A stretch of DNA of 64,000 nucleotides from Cylindrobasidium torrendii FP15055 ss-10 (lineage: Eukaryota > Basidiomycota > Agaricomycetes > Agaricales > Physalacriaceae). Positions within the stretch are counted from its first letter, which is position 1. Each line of letters begins with the position of its first letter. The stretch covers positions 99,221-163,220 of the forward strand of contig KN880461.1 of assembly GCA_000934385.1 (NCBI GenBank). Reading direction: 5' to 3'. This document shows positions 1 through 11,483 of this stretch, in pieces. The position numbers and the translations under genes were made by a program. Under the pieces are notes generated by a model. It was not told where the DNA came from. It made no database searches and was given only the letters and a program-made list of their open reading frames with translations.

Positions 1-586
1 AAGTACCTTTGACGCGATGGCATCGCTGCGTCCAGTAGTCTGAGATGTCGGTGGCGGTGTTTGCGGCTGAGCTGCAGCTTCCGTAGGTGTGGCCTGGTCT
101 GCCGTGGAAGGCGTGCCTTCGAGCAAGGGTGTCCCAGCAAGTAGGGTGTCTCTCCGGCGAGCTGCCTCACGAACATTTGCTTCCTGGCCGGAGCGCACGA
201 GTGCGGCGACATACGCCTGGAATGCATCGTCCGAGCGCAAGAGTGGTGATTGTGGGTCCTACTGCCGGTCAGTCCGTGGAAAAGCTGCGACACGGGCAAC
301 GCACGAATTCACACATCCTCTCCCAGCGGTGGATGACCAACTCGTATGATGCCTTGAATCCAGTGTCCAGGAGCGCATTGAATAGAGCCAATTGTTTCGC
401 TACATCGTGTGGGTGTACGTTCGCCTCGGCCTCAAGCTTGGTGATGTGTGCGACGACCATAGGTGACGGTGCGGGCGTCGGTCGCAGCCATGCCGGGAAC
501 AGAGATGAAAGTGAAAACGAGCGACGTCCGGGGATAGTATTCGGCAGTCCGAGCGGTACAGCGCGTCTCTGGGCGACCTGGACCAT
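1..586 (-). CDS. Yme1-like mitochondrial i-AAA protease, N-terminal part only (runs off left edge)
   Basis: The visible part is the N-terminal region upstream of the AAA+ and zinc-protease domains, which would lie beyond base 1. The first about 40 residues are basic and rich in Arg, Ser and Leu, like a mitochondrial presequence. They are followed by a helical segment (LEAEANVHPHDVAKQLALF ... YELVIHRWERMCEF). An intron of about 45 nt at roughly 255-300 separates this from the next exon (DPQSPLLRSDDAFQAYVAAL, then EAARRRDTLL) and a Thr/Pro/Gln-rich linker. The order and spacing of these helices match the pre-membrane region I recall for yeast Yme1. The family is an inner-membrane ATP-dependent protease facing the intermembrane space. 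The catalytic part is not in view, so the name rests on weak N-terminal similarity; another mitochondrial AAA protein is possible. Confidence 0.6.
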
Positions 587-1113
587 GCATCTTGTCGAAA
601 GAGGGCGGCCAAAGCGTTGAGCGTATAATATCGGCGGGCTTGGGAATGCCGCAAGTCTTAATGGATTCTGCCGAAGCTTGAGAAGAAATCAGACACGTTC
701 CACGACGAAGAGAAATGGACGCACCAGAGCCGACCTCAACATGAGCGGGCCTCGGCTGCGTACGTAGCGGGTGGAAGGAAGAGAATATACTGTCACGTGT
801 ACCCAATTCCAAGGTCGATCATCCCGTCACCGACGCGCCGAACTGACGCGTCCTTTAAAAGACATTCAAGGCCTCATTGATATGCTTTTCACCCTGTATT
901 TACCGAATTGATGCATTTAGTTTGCTGACGGACTATGAGCTACACCTTCAATTTTTACTGCTATGTACCAAGATCTTTCTGACTCGCAGAGAGGTCAGAA
1001 AATTATGATTCATATTTGTCGAGTCCCAATGTTTAAGTGAGCTGCATAGAGCATCCCTTTGTCACTGCATAAGTAGTTCTATAAATTTACAGGAGATACT
1101 GCATACAGTGGTA
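587..1113. other. Intergenic, two minus-strand genes
   Basis: This holds the promoter of the Yme1-like gene and the 3' end region of the cyclin-D1-binding-like gene. A CACGTG E-box core lies at 794-799, about 210 bp upstream of the Yme1-like start. The stretch from about 880 to 1080 is AT-rich. I see no coding sequence or RNA gene. Confidence 0.6.
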
Positions 1114-2368
1114 CTATGGCAAAGCCAGTATCATGTCAATATTCTTGTCTATCTGCCCGAAGCATGTCTTGAACCACTTTTCTGGTGATATACCCCCACC
1201 TGCCTCTCCGTTCAGACTTAATCTTTCGAGGGCCTGCAGAGCAAATATGGTATCCAAGGCTTCGCGTATCCGTGTAACACTGCTGCGAAGCTCTTCAAGC
1301 TCTTCGGACAGGGATTCACGATCATGAGGAGGATGGAGAGCAGAAATAAAGTCATCCGAGGCGGCGAGAAGCGCAGCTGAACATGGCGCGAGGGCGTCGT
1401 AGTCTTTTTGTGAAGATGAGGCCGAGGCCGGGGGTGAGAGTATATCTTTTCGCGTTCTTGCGTGGAGGAGGTTGATGATCCGACCAAGAGTGTGCGCCTG
1501 TTCAAGTTGAGCAAAAAAAACCACCCATGAAGGACGAACACAAACGCACTTGTTGGACGCGCGCGCGCTCGTCTGGGTTCAAGGCAGCCTCTGAATCGAA
1601 TCCTAGCTCATCCCACCCGTCATCTTCGTCTTCGTCTCCATCCACCTTGTTGAGCACATCATCCAACTCACTCAATCCGTCCTTCAGTGCTCCCTCATCC
1701 AATGCCCATAATTTTCGTACAGCCGTGATGTTGCTGTTCGACAATCCCTTCGGGCCGACTGAGCGCGCAACATCGATAAGCTCATGCACCTCTCCCACCC
1801 GCGCCAGGTATACCTTGTTCGTTGTGGAATGCGATGGATCTGCGAGGGCGGCAAGGAGATGCTTGACGGCGTTGATCACATCCGCTGAGACGCGTTCAAA
1901 CTCACGACGTATCGTCGCGCCGTGGATTGCGGCGTCCAGGAAGGAAACACAATGCACAACCGCCGCTATATGTTTCGATGTCTCCTGCAGTGGGCTATGC
2001 ACCGCGGTATACTGTGGATTTACTGGGTCCATAGCTAGTGCCAATTTTGTTGTCGATGCTCGCAATAGCAGGAATAGAGACAGAAGGTCCTTTTGGAGGA
2101 CATCAACACCCAGTGGGGTCGCAGGCTGCTCAATTTCGGAGGGAACAGTCCAAGTATGCGCGGCGGCATCGCAGACTTCGATGAGCGTACGAAAAGCCTG
2201 AAGTGCTATTACGTTGATAAGCACATTGGCGCGGGCGGCGGCGACGTGATTGACCCTTTTCTTTTTCGGACATTCTTCGTGGTTGGCAAAGATTGAGCAG
2301 AGATGATGGGAGCGATCAAAAGGTGCACGTGCTATCATCCACGCTCGATACACTGGCACCAAAAGCAA
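1114..2368 (-). CDS. Cyclin-D1-binding protein 1-like (GCIP domain) protein
   Basis: Two exons joined by an intron at 1498-1549 (gtgcgt...aacag) give about 400 residues. The protein is mostly alpha-helical. It has an acidic patch followed by a GWDELGF motif, typical of the Grap2/cyclin-D-interacting (GCIP/CCNDBP1) family, and a C-terminal helical part ending in EKWFKTCFGQIDKNIDMILAL. In animals this family binds cyclin D1; the fungal role is not established. The 5' end is uncertain. The long frame is open up to 2368, but the first about 35 residues look unlike the family, and a second short intron near 2230-2290 ending at the ag before codons AFRTLIEVC would remove part of them. The next gene upstream ends only 55 bp away. 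Confidence 0.65.
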
Positions 2369-2423
2369 TATTTTACACAGATATCCTACAAAACCAAATG
2401 TTCAAACTATTGAAGCAATACAA

Positions 2424-3619
2424 CTATCCCCTTCCTTCGGCCCCGTTGACGGGGCGAACGATTCCTGGAGCACCTTCGGTCTTGGAAGGGCTGCTCGCAC
2501 CATTTCGCTGCATTTGCTGCGCCAATTGTTTCTGTGCACGGTCGTATTCTGTCTTGAACTTGGAACCAAGGAGATTTGGAAAGAGGACCTGACTGCGCCT
2601 GTTTTTAAACGATTCTTCGTGGGCCATGACCTTCTCCGTCTCAGCCTGCATGTTGAAGAATACGGTCTGCGAGCAATCCGTCAATATACATATGGAGGGT
2701 GCGCTTGGGGACGCACCGACTGCGCGAGCCGCTGAGCGCGCGCCTGCTCCCGCAACTTCTCAATCTCTGCCTTCTTCTCGTTCACTTGTATTATCCCGGA
2801 CTTCGGTGTGTCTTTCTGTAATCACAATGCCCTCATAAGCAACCGACAGCCTGGACACAAAGAGCAGACGCACCTTGTTTGTAAACAACGACTTGTATAC
2901 GTCCCCATTGTTCAAATCCAAGTCTCCCGTCCTGGGCACATTCTTCATGTGCGCGCGTTGAGGCACAGGTGTTGATCCTGACGAGAAATTGGAAGGTACA
3001 GGTACAGGAGTGCCCCCCGCCTTCTTCACCGCCGGTGTCTTCTTTGGAATCTTCATCGTCATTGGCATGGGCGGCGGCGCAGGCGTACCCCCAGTGTCAC
3101 TATCCGTTGGCGTTGTTATCCTTGGTTTCTTCGCCATAATCACCTTGCCCTTTGGTTTCGATGGTTTCTTTGCAGGCGGAGGCACCTTGCTACTTCGCTT
3201 CCTCTTCGAGCCAGTATCATAATCCCCATCTTCGTCACCACCTCCGGCCAAATCCTGTAGCTCCTCTTCGATTTCGACCATTGCACTGCCAGCGTCGTAG
3301 TCATCTTCCCCGTCGTCGTCGCTATACTCCGCGCGTCTGCGTTTCTTGGTTGGTTTCTTTCCTTTACTCGACGATGCTTTCGGTTGAGGTGGTGGAGTCT
3401 CTGATAAGGGCGTCAAGTCCTCCTCGTCAGATCCCAGACCAGCCGAATTTGTGGCTGTTTTCTCGAATTTCGGGCGTTTTGGCGAAGGCGGAACAGACAG
3501 CCGCACCTCCTCGTCCTCTGAATCTGAGCTGTATATTTGACGTTTAAGACGACGCTAGAGTCAGCAAGTGTCAGAAACAACAGTTCAAGAGCACAGATTC
3601 AACACATTACAGAAGACAT
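2424..3619 (-). CDS. Acidic/lysine-rich nuclear-type protein, uncharacterised
   Basis: Four exons fit one frame: 3619-3611, 3554-2874, 2815-2717 and 2666-2424, giving 343 residues. The start codon sits in a 9-nt first exon (MSS) and the frame continues RRLKRQIYSSDSEDEE. The middle holds acidic blocks (EYSDDDGEDDYDAGS), several basic nuclear-localisation-like runs (SKGKKPTKKRRRAEY, GSKRKRSSK) and Pro/Thr-rich segments. The C-terminal 110 residues (from DVYKSLFTNK to QKQLAQQMQRN) look like an ordered helical module with a predicted coiled coil. I do not recognise the family. Its composition suggests a chromatin or RNA-associated nuclear protein, which is inference only. The exon phases are consistent throughout, so I trust the gene structure more than any function. 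Confidence 0.6.
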
Positions 3620-3804
3620 GGTGGTGAATGGCCAAGATTATGATAATGACCCCGAACGGATCAAGCCTTCGGCTCCGTGACGCCACAATAACACAGCGAC
3701 GCTTATTCCACTACCACAGTGAACAGCAAATTACATAGTGTTACATTTCTTGTTTAACAACCTACCGATATACAGCAAACAGTAACGTATAATACAAAGG
3801 CAGT

Positions 3805-5094
3805 TTACGACTTGTCCGCATACTTGGGGTCGTTGTAGAACTTCAGTAAGTCATTTACATCGTCCTTGCTTCCCAGGAAGCACGAGCAACGCTCATGAAT
3901 GTTCTTGGGTACGATGTCCAGGATTCTTTGCTTGCCCGTTGTTGCGACACCTCCAGCTTGTTCGGTGAGGAAAGCCATAGGGAATGCCTCGTAGAGCAGA
4001 CGGAGCTTGCCGCTCTTGCTCTTCTTGTCGTCGGGGTAGCCGAAGATACCACCGTACAAGAATGTTCGATGCACATCGGCCACCATGGAGCCGATGTATC
4101 GTGCGCTGTACGGCTTGCCGGAGGCAGGATACTTTATGCTGTGAAGATACGCGTTCACAGGCTCATGGAAGAACATCGAGTTGCCCTCGTTGAACGAGTA
4201 AATCTTGCCGCGGGGCGGGATTTGGATCTAGCAGATGAGGTCAGCCATTGGGAAAGACTGACGTTGTGGGGAAAGCGTACGTCAGGATGGGTCAGGATGA
4301 ACTCTCCGAGGGCAGCATCGAGTGTGTAACCATTGACGCCTTGACCGGTGGAGAGAATAAGGTTGGCGGATGAACCATACCTGCAGAACAGTTAGCATCC
4401 ACAGAAGTTGACCTGTAGAGGGGACATACATGGTATAGCCAGCCGCAACCATCTTACTTCCCTGTTGCAGCACATCCTCAAGGCTGGCCGAACCATCGTT
4501 GAGCTAAAGGGGAATCTCAGCCACAAGCCAACACGGTCACAATATGCACACGCACCACCTGGTAGATGCCAAAGATTGTGCCAACGTTTACACCGGCATC
4601 GATGTTGCTGGAGCCGTCGAGAGGGTCAAAGACGACACAATATTTGCCGCGGTTCTTCTCCTCGATGATAATGGCATTCTCGCGCTCTTCTGATACGAGA
4701 ACAGCACATTTACCGGACGCACGGAGCGCGTTGACCATGATGTCGTCGGATAGAACATCGAGTTTCTTTTGGTCTTCGCCCTGGACATTCTGCTCTCCAG
4801 CCAAACCGACACTGATGAAATCAGTATAAATAACGCGGCCGCGTCACTTGGCCAGCACTCACAGGTTGATCAAGCGTGCGCGGCGGACATTGGTCGCAAT
4901 GAATTTGGAAGTCACTTGGATCGCGGTGAGCAAGAGGGTGAGATCGCCTGTTGCGGCGGAGCCAAGACGAAGCTGGTCGCCGAGGACATGACTGGCGACG
5001 CATAAGCGATGAGATCTGGCACTGGCAGGACTGGCGCATACCGAGTGAGGGTGATCAGGTCAGTGGAGGGAGGTGCTTCTTCGATGCCAGACAT
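3805..5094 (-). CDS. FBP1: Fructose-1,6-bisphosphatase
   Basis: It hydrolyses fructose-1,6-bisphosphate to fructose-6-phosphate, the committed step of gluconeogenesis, in the cytosol. Six exons give about 350 residues. The metal-binding motif [11 protein letters not shown] lies near residue 125. A Ser-Glu-Glu metal site precedes it (LVSEERENA), [19 protein letters not shown] follows, and the active-site signature [11 protein letters not shown] is present. The C-terminus matches the family length. The start at [18 protein letters not shown] is the only upstream ATG in frame with a spliceable exon. Introns fall after LTR, INL, IYQ, TM and THPD. The N-terminus lacks the Pro at position 2 and the RRxS site known from the yeast enzyme (see findings). 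A perfect CACGTG-centred palindrome lies about 140 bp upstream of the start. Confidence 0.96.
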
Positions 5095-5438
5095 AATGGT
5101 GGACGTAGTTGGCCGCGGTCGGTGGTGGTGGTGGTGGTCAGAAGGGAACAGCGGTTGGGTAGATCGAGCGGAGTCCCGAGGGAGAAAGTAGTCTCCTCTG
5201 CAATGATATCACCGGCCCTTATACTTCCTTGCCTTTATCACGTGATACCCCGTACGTGCGCTTCAGTTATTTGTGCGGCGCTCCATTCTCCACTGTTGAC
5301 CGACGTAGTGCACTACAGAAACGAGAAATCGATGTAATATGCTAGGTAATGGGGCGCTCCTGCAGTAGTGGTATGAGTACAATACATGGTGAATAATAAA
5401 TGCTTTGCTTGTTGTTGTTGTATGTCGTTGGAATCTTA
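5095..5438. other. Intergenic: FBP1 promoter and 3' end of the zinc-finger gene
   Basis: The stretch contains the 12-bp palindrome described separately and, near 5120-5145, a GGT/GTG run in what is probably the FBP1 5' leader. Downstream, around 5340-5435, is the likely 3' untranslated region of the zinc-finger gene. No further gene is seen. Confidence 0.6.
5236..5247. promoter_or_regulatory. 12-bp palindrome with CACGTG core upstream of FBP1
   Basis: TATCACGTGATA is a perfect inverted repeat centred on an E-box (CACGTG). It lies 142 bp upstream of the FBP1 start codon. bHLH proteins of the Cbf1/Pho4/USF type bind such cores in other fungi. That it controls FBP1 is inference. Confidence 0.4.
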
Positions 5439-7354
5439 TCATCTCTTCCGTTTCTCTCCTGCGGCTACGGCCTCCCCCGCCGGCACGCCTCCGGACCCGA
5501 TGTCCCCCTCTTCAAGGTCTGACAGGTTAGCGTCGTCCACCCCGGCCCGGTCTTCCCGCATGCCACTCGTCGTCGGTCCGATCTTCTGCTTCTCGAATCG
5601 CTTGTAAGCGTAGTCTTCGTCTGCAGAGTCCTCCTCGAGCTCGTCCAGTTCATCCTCATCCTCGTCTTCGTACGTTCTGGAATGCACCTGCGCAAGCGCT
5701 GCTGCAATATCCGCGCTGATGTTCGCTACGCGGAGCTCCAGCGGCTCCTCGGGTTCAGAAGTTGCAGACGATACGCCGCCCACCAAGGCGGAAATCGTCC
5801 TCATAGAGTCAACGACAGTCTGGTCTTCCTCCTCCTCGCTGTCACTTTGCAGCTTCCGTCTCTTCGTTTTGAAGCTATAACGTCTGCAACGCGGGTCAAT
5901 TGAGGATGTAACTGCAAATCGATGTCACTCACACATTGGGATCCGGCATGAAGTCAGGATCATGGGTCCTCATATGTTGATTCAAAGTATTCCGCCGCGT
6001 GAAAGTCTTCGTACACGCGTCGTTCTCACACTTGTACGGCCGCTTCCCAGTATGAGTGCGCCGGTGTCGCGCCAAACTACTCGAGTCGCTGAAAGTCTTG
6101 TTACAGCCAGGGTATTCACAGCAGTGCGGTTTCTCCCCGGTGTGCACACGAGCATGCACGTGCAGGGCTGAGCGCTATGCAATATTGGTTAGTGCACAAC
6201 AACAACGAGGGCCAATTGGATCGAATTACCTGTATGAAAGTCTTTCCACAGTCAGAAATGGGACAGGTAAATGGCCGTTCGCCAGTATGTATGCGCATGT
6301 GTCGCTCAAGATCGCTCTTCCGGGTGAAAACCTTGTGGCAGCTGGGCTGGTCGCAGATATGGGATCCTTTTGACTTGGTCTGCTTCTTCGTCCCTTTGCC
6401 AGACTTTGTTGCCGGCTTATTAGTCGACGCCGACGTTGACGCGACGGGTTGACTAGCACGTGGGAACATGTATGGATTCGATGGTGGGGGTGGGGGTGGT
6501 TCAGATACAGCTTCGCCATTGACGCGGGAAAGAACTGGAGAAACGTCCTCTTCTGGCGACGAAGATTGGTCGGGCCCAAAATCGGGGTCCGTGTCGAATG
6601 TGCCCAGATCCCCGAGAATGTCGTTCAAGTCGGCAAAATCTTTGCCTATTGGGAGTCCAACTGGCGAGTGTGATCTGTGTGGTGTCGATGGTTCGCCGTC
6701 CGAGTCGCTGTTGACGTCGGAGAAGAGGTAATCTGACTTCTCGGGAGAGTGTGTACTACGGTGCCGACGCTTGGGGGATCGGCTGGGAGGTGATGACTCG
6801 GCAGCAGTGAGGGAATGGAATGCAGGCGCGGTGCGAGTGCTCTCGCGTGTTGCTACAAGTGCTCCATGGCTTATATCGACGGTTGAAGTAGCGCCAGCCT
6901 GCGCTGCACTAAGCATCGCCGCGAGCGTGGAAATGTTGACGTCGCCGAGGCCTGGGATAGATGCGGTTTCACCGGCGGCGCTTGAGTTTGCAGCCTCTGG
7001 CTGAGAGGGGATGCCGGATGTTTGGGATGCAAGGCTGAGGAGCGCATCTGTGACACTTGAAGCATCTCGATTGAGCAGAGAGGATAAGTCGCGTTCCAGC
7101 AGCGCGACCGAAAATGGATGTTGGCCTGGTGATGTTGGCCTTGGACTCAGGCTGTGGTCACTTTCGAACAGGGCGCCGATCACGCTTGAGGCGTCTTCCA
7201 CCCGTGTCTCTGGGTCCTCCCCGTCATCCCCAATATTAGCGTCGTTGACGACGTCTGAGAGATCGAGCACTGGGTCCTCGTGGCCTGGCACGGACGATGG
7301 ACTGGACCTAGCAAAAAGAGTAAGCACAATGGTTTCCCGAGACGAATGATGCAT
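5439..7354 (-). CDS. C2H2 zinc-finger transcription regulator (four fingers)
   Basis: Three exons (7354-6230, 6174-5933, 5883-5439) encode about 600 residues. The N-terminal 330 are acidic and Ser/Pro-rich, as in activation regions. Four adjacent Kruppel-type fingers follow, at roughly residues 340-460: [23 protein letters not shown], then [46 protein letters not shown] and [23 protein letters not shown]. All have the C-x4-C, x12, H-x3-H spacing and TGE/TGK linkers. The C-terminal 170 residues are again acidic ([19 protein letters not shown]) and end in a basic KRKR. The first exon is open from an ATG at 7354; an alternative 5' exon ending before codons SSPSSVPG is possible because a good acceptor (ttgctag) lies there. 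The family is DNA-binding and nuclear; the target is unknown. It is transcribed divergently from the Pmp3-type gene. Confidence 0.8.
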
Positions 7355-7536
7355 AAATACATGTATTTCCAGCGCGTTGGAGCGTGTCTTTCGAGCGCAA
7401 CGCCGACAAATGAACGATTAAGGTGATGGCGCTGTGCAGAGTGTTGCTTTTCGGCAGCCCGGCACGGGCAGATGATGGCACATGGCTGCCAGAATGAAGC
7501 CCAGGCACCAGCATAACTCTCCCTCCAACGTCGACG

Positions 7537-8548
7537 ATGGAAGGGGCAGCACAGCGTTACGTCAAAGACATCGACCTCACGCCTCGGAGGCATCATGGCT
7601 ATGCAGTCGTGCTGTTCATCATGGGCACTCTTTTCCCGCCGCTTGGTGAGTCCCGCCGTTCTTGGCATTACTCCGACGTGCTCACTGCGATCTTCGTAGC
7701 TGTTGCTGCACGTTTCGGCATCGGTGGTGACTTCTTCTTGAATCTACTGCTCACAATCTGTGGCTATATACCCGGTGCGTAGACCTACCATTCCTCTCCC
7801 GCACAGGAGGTAATCTTGCCCCAGGTCACGGCCACAATTTCTACATCCAGGTCAGCCGACTACGCCACCGCCCTCGCCCCGAGCACTGATCCTTGACCCG
7901 CAGAACATCCGCAATAACAAGAACCATGCCCGGACGCCCAAGTGGGCTCAACGATACGGCCTCGTCGATACCTCCGAGATCCGTCGCAAGCAGAAGAAAT
8001 CGCAATGGGCTAGCAGATACAATGACCGTCTCCCGCATTCGACACTCGATGACGCTCCTTATGCCGAGGGGCAACAACCTACGCGCAACAGTGTCGATAC
8101 CGGGAGCGACGAAGTGCGCAGACAGCCATCCGACGGACTTTGGCGCCCGGAAGACGAGAGTTACTATGCCAATGATAACAACAGCTCCCAATCTGGCGGA
8201 CGATGGCACTATCCTGCCAACTTCGAGGACGCAGAGGGCCTCTCGAGTCACAAGAAGTCGAAAAAGAAGAAGTTGGGCTCCAAGAAGGACCGCTGGGAGA
8301 GAACCGAAGATGCATACGCCGTGACGGACGACCAGGACCGCAAGAAGAAGAAGAAGAAATCCAAGCGCAAGTCCGTCGCTGAGAGCATCGCCAGCTCCCA
8401 TGACTCTGTATATCCCGAGAACCCGGAGGGCGAACACTACGGCTCCAGACGTGCTGCACCAGCGCCGGAGCAAGGAAATGGCAGCGCAAGTGGCAATGGG
8501 AATGCACGCAAAGCTACCTCCGACGATATCTTTGAGCACCAGTTCTAA
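7537..8548 (+). CDS. Pmp3/UPF0057 small membrane proteolipid with long lysine-rich C-terminal tail
   Basis: Four exons give about 290 residues. The Pmp3 core spans residues 20-75: a first hydrophobic helix (GYAVVLFIMGTLFPPLAVAAR), then GIGGDFFLNLLLTICGYIPGHGHNFYI, the family's two-helix signature. Introns fall inside the PPL|AVAA, IPG|HGH and YIQ|NIR junctions, all of them canonical. After the core the protein continues for over 200 hydrophilic residues with several Lys runs (KKSKKKKLGSKKDRW, RKKKKKKSKRKS). Pmp3 proteins are usually only 50-60 residues, act in the plasma membrane and affect membrane potential and cation tolerance. Longer versions occur in filamentous fungi. The tail is probably cytosolic and could bind acidic lipids, which is inference. 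Confidence 0.85.
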
Positions 8549-8942
8549 GCCAGTGCGTTGCCATGTCATTCTACATAGCTTGACAATATACTGACAAGTA
8601 ACAGTGGGTTGTTAATTCCAGACGTCTATATTGTGTGTTCCATCTACAACTGGCCCACCCTGGTCGGGGCCTTGATCTGGTTTACACGCTCCTTAACCGA
8701 CTTCCACAACCTCCCTCCGTAGCCTGCACTACCTCATGCACTCCGTCTCCTTCCAGCATTCAGAACGCACCGAGTATTGTGTATCTTTATGCTGTTATTT
8801 ATTAGAGGACAAAGCTGTTATCCAACACGGACCTAATTACCACTCGGTGTAATCGAACCGCGTTCTCCGCCTTCATGCTTCTCGTTCCACCCATGCGGCT
8901 GCGATGGCGTGCCAGGGACTTATCGTTTGCTCTCTTCCCACC
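8549..8942. other. Intergenic between Pmp3-type and PNGase A-like genes
   Basis: This carries the 3' region of the Pmp3-type gene and the short promoter of the downstream secreted amidase. Small reading frames in it have no coding character. No RNA gene or repeat is seen. Confidence 0.5.
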
Positions 8943-11229
8943 ATGAGGCTTAGCGCTTTTGCTTTGACGGCGGCGCTGGTGCGCACTGCTTCTTCAGCAG
9001 TGCTTGAGAATTTTCAAGTAACACAGCCGGCCATTCTCCCGAGTGGTGTCAAGCAATGCACCGTCGAGGTCCTAAGGTGTGTATGGCGCCTGTATCTGAG
9101 TGCTACTACTGAGAAATACTGGAGACGTGATTTCGCCTCCTCGTATGGGCAGTACGTCCCTCCTGCTCTTTGCCACTGCATGACTGTACTAACTGTTAAT
9201 CTTAGTGCAGAAGTCGTCGAGCTGATGTAAGAGCAACCTTCTCGAGCGGATGCCCACGTTCTAAGTCCTGCAGCCCTCCCACGGACTGTGGCCCGCTTGG
9301 CTCATGGTCGGCCATCACTCTGAATCTAACAGTGACCTCCAATGGGACGCAGTACGACCGGCTTGGTGTTTTCACTTTCCAGAATGTCGAAAGTGCGCAA
9401 TGCTACGCTTGCTGTAACCCTCAAGCGCTCACCTAGCACTGTGCTTTTGCAGTCTGGCGCACATCGACACCGGAGCCCACGCGTGGGGACGGCATCCGCT
9501 GGACATATGTGAAGGACGTAACGAAGTACCTACCTCTCTTCGAGAAGCCAGGAACGTTCATCTTCCAGCTCGACAACATTATTCAGGAAGGATTGGATGG
9601 CGTATATTCAAGTCAGTACCTCCATATCTTCTCACCGACTGCTCGACTAAGCGTGACTCTCAGCTGTGGTTGGAGCAACGTACTACGCATCTTCGGAAAA
9701 GCATCCTACAGCAGCCAAAGCCGATCTTATAATCCCACTTTCGACTCTGGCCAACGATACAGGAAACGACGCGGCTGTACCACCAGGATTTTCGGTACGC
9801 CGCGCAAAAATTTGCAATAGTGGTTGTTGATGGGATCACCAAGCTCAATGTAACTCTTCCAACAAACACCATCAAGGTATTCGCAGAGCTATACGCTTCG
9901 GGAAATAGCCAGGAAGAATTCTGGTACTTGAATGCGCCAAATGACTACCTCGAGGAACTTCCGGATGGTACAACATATGGACAAGGGCCGTTCAGGGAAG
10001 TGAGGCTTCTTGTCGATGGTCGGCTCTCTGGTGTTGCATTTCCATACGCTGTTTTGTTCACAGGAGGGATCATTCCCTCATTTTGGAGGTACATGTCGTT
10101 GAAACCAAATCATTCACTGCGTATCCCGTTAAATGACTTGCAGACCTATCGCAGCTTACGGCGCCCTTGACCTGCCGACATATTTTATTGATGTGACACC
10201 GTTTGCATCTCTTCTGGCTGATGGGTACCGCATTCAATTGTACGCTGGCGCATATTTTGACGCTCTTGCATGTAGTAATCCGCACAATTTCACAATCGAC
10301 GTCGCAAGCGCGGAGAATGACCACGCCATTCTTGGGAACTGGTTTGTCTCTGGCGCGTTGTATGTTGTCCTCGACACATCCCCCAAACCGACAACAGGCG
10401 GTATCACAGTGTATGAAGCAGACCCATATGCTTCGAGCAGCGTGAGCCGCACCGACACTGGGGATGTGGCCTTCACAGTCTCTGCGGAACGCACGATACA
10501 CATTGAGGCAACTGTGATCAGTGGGAGTGGGGAGACGACTACGGTGGTCTGGACACAGAATCTGTCGTATGAGAATAAGCAGACTTTTGATGCGAACGCC
10601 ACTGTTCAGGTAGTAATTTATCGTTACACCACTGAGGAGACTAACTCCTGGAGGCAGACTATGCGCCAGACAGCTTCCGGCACGACGAAGTCGACGCACA
10701 ATGGGAAGTCCGCTCTTTCGGATGTGTTTGAATATCCTTTGGATATTGACTTTACATATGAGAATGAGAACTTGACGAGCTGTGCGTGTTTTCACTCGAT
10801 AGAGCCCGGATGTAACCTTACAGTCTCAACAATACAGGGACATCGTCGCTTAATCATACATACGACCGGGCTCTTCTCCCAAGCCCCTTGCAGATAGAGA
10901 ACAAGATACACAATGAACAGGGCGTCGGTAAGTGCTGATTTGATCATCGATTCTCTCCAATTTAAACGAATTGGCCAGTTGGTTTCTTCGAGATACGCAC
11001 GGGAGGCAATCTTGGGAATGGCACGAGCAACAACAGCTTTACATATGGAGACGTGCTGGGAAACACATATTCGCGCACCGTCAATGCCGCGTTGAACAAC
11101 ATTACCTTTGATGAAGAATCAGGTAGTCTAGCAGGGGACATAGACAAGGAGTTGCAGGCTGACCGCATGGCTGGCGGCGGTGATGAAGGGATCCAGGCTC
11201 GTTTGCCTGGCCGGGGAGAGGTTTCTTGA
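8943..11229 (+). CDS. Secreted peptide-N-glycosidase A-like amidase
   Basis: The predicted protein of about 620 residues belongs to the PNGase A family (peptide N4-(N-acetyl-beta-glucosaminyl)asparagine amidase A), which releases N-glycans from glycopeptides outside the cell. The chosen start, MRLSAFALTAALVRTASS, is a clear signal peptide; an in-frame codon at 8904 would only add residues in front of it. Family landmarks are VRATFSSGCPRS ... GPLGSWSAITLNLTVTSNG, a strand-rich N-domain ending YVKDVTKYLPLF, the WRPIAAYGALDLPTYFIDVTPF block at about residue 330, and GNWFVSGALYVVLD. Several Asn-x-Ser/Thr sequons fit secretion. The last third needs two introns: 10793-10848, which joins NLTS to WTSSLNHTYDR, and one near 10927-10977, after which the frame runs to TGA at 11229. 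Introns in the 9070-9460 part were placed less surely. Confidence 0.85.
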
Positions 11230-11483
11230 GGTTTCAATTATAGCATTGAGCTATTTACTCATTCCTGGGTACATGTTTGCAGTCTTGAAATCCAAGAATC
11301 AGCTTGTTTGTGTGTCAAGATTCTCGGAATAAGTATACCATTATGAATAAGCTTCATAATCCTTGTTGAAATACGCTTTTAAAGAGTCGTGGCGCACTAG
11401 TTGTTCTTGTTTGTCCGGATGCGGCAGTGCTAAATTTCTGACCATCATCATTGTCGGCGATCGCGACCTCTGGCTTCATAGAA

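Noticed and set aside
1527..2201. Long plus-strand open frame (224 codons)
   Set aside because: It is antisense to the cyclin-D1-binding-like gene, whose protein has family motifs and correct splice sites; the plus frame is low-complexity shadow sequence.
7841..8569. Long minus-strand open frame (242 codons)
   Set aside because: It is antisense to the last exon of the Pmp3-type gene, whose frame joins the membrane core through canonical introns.
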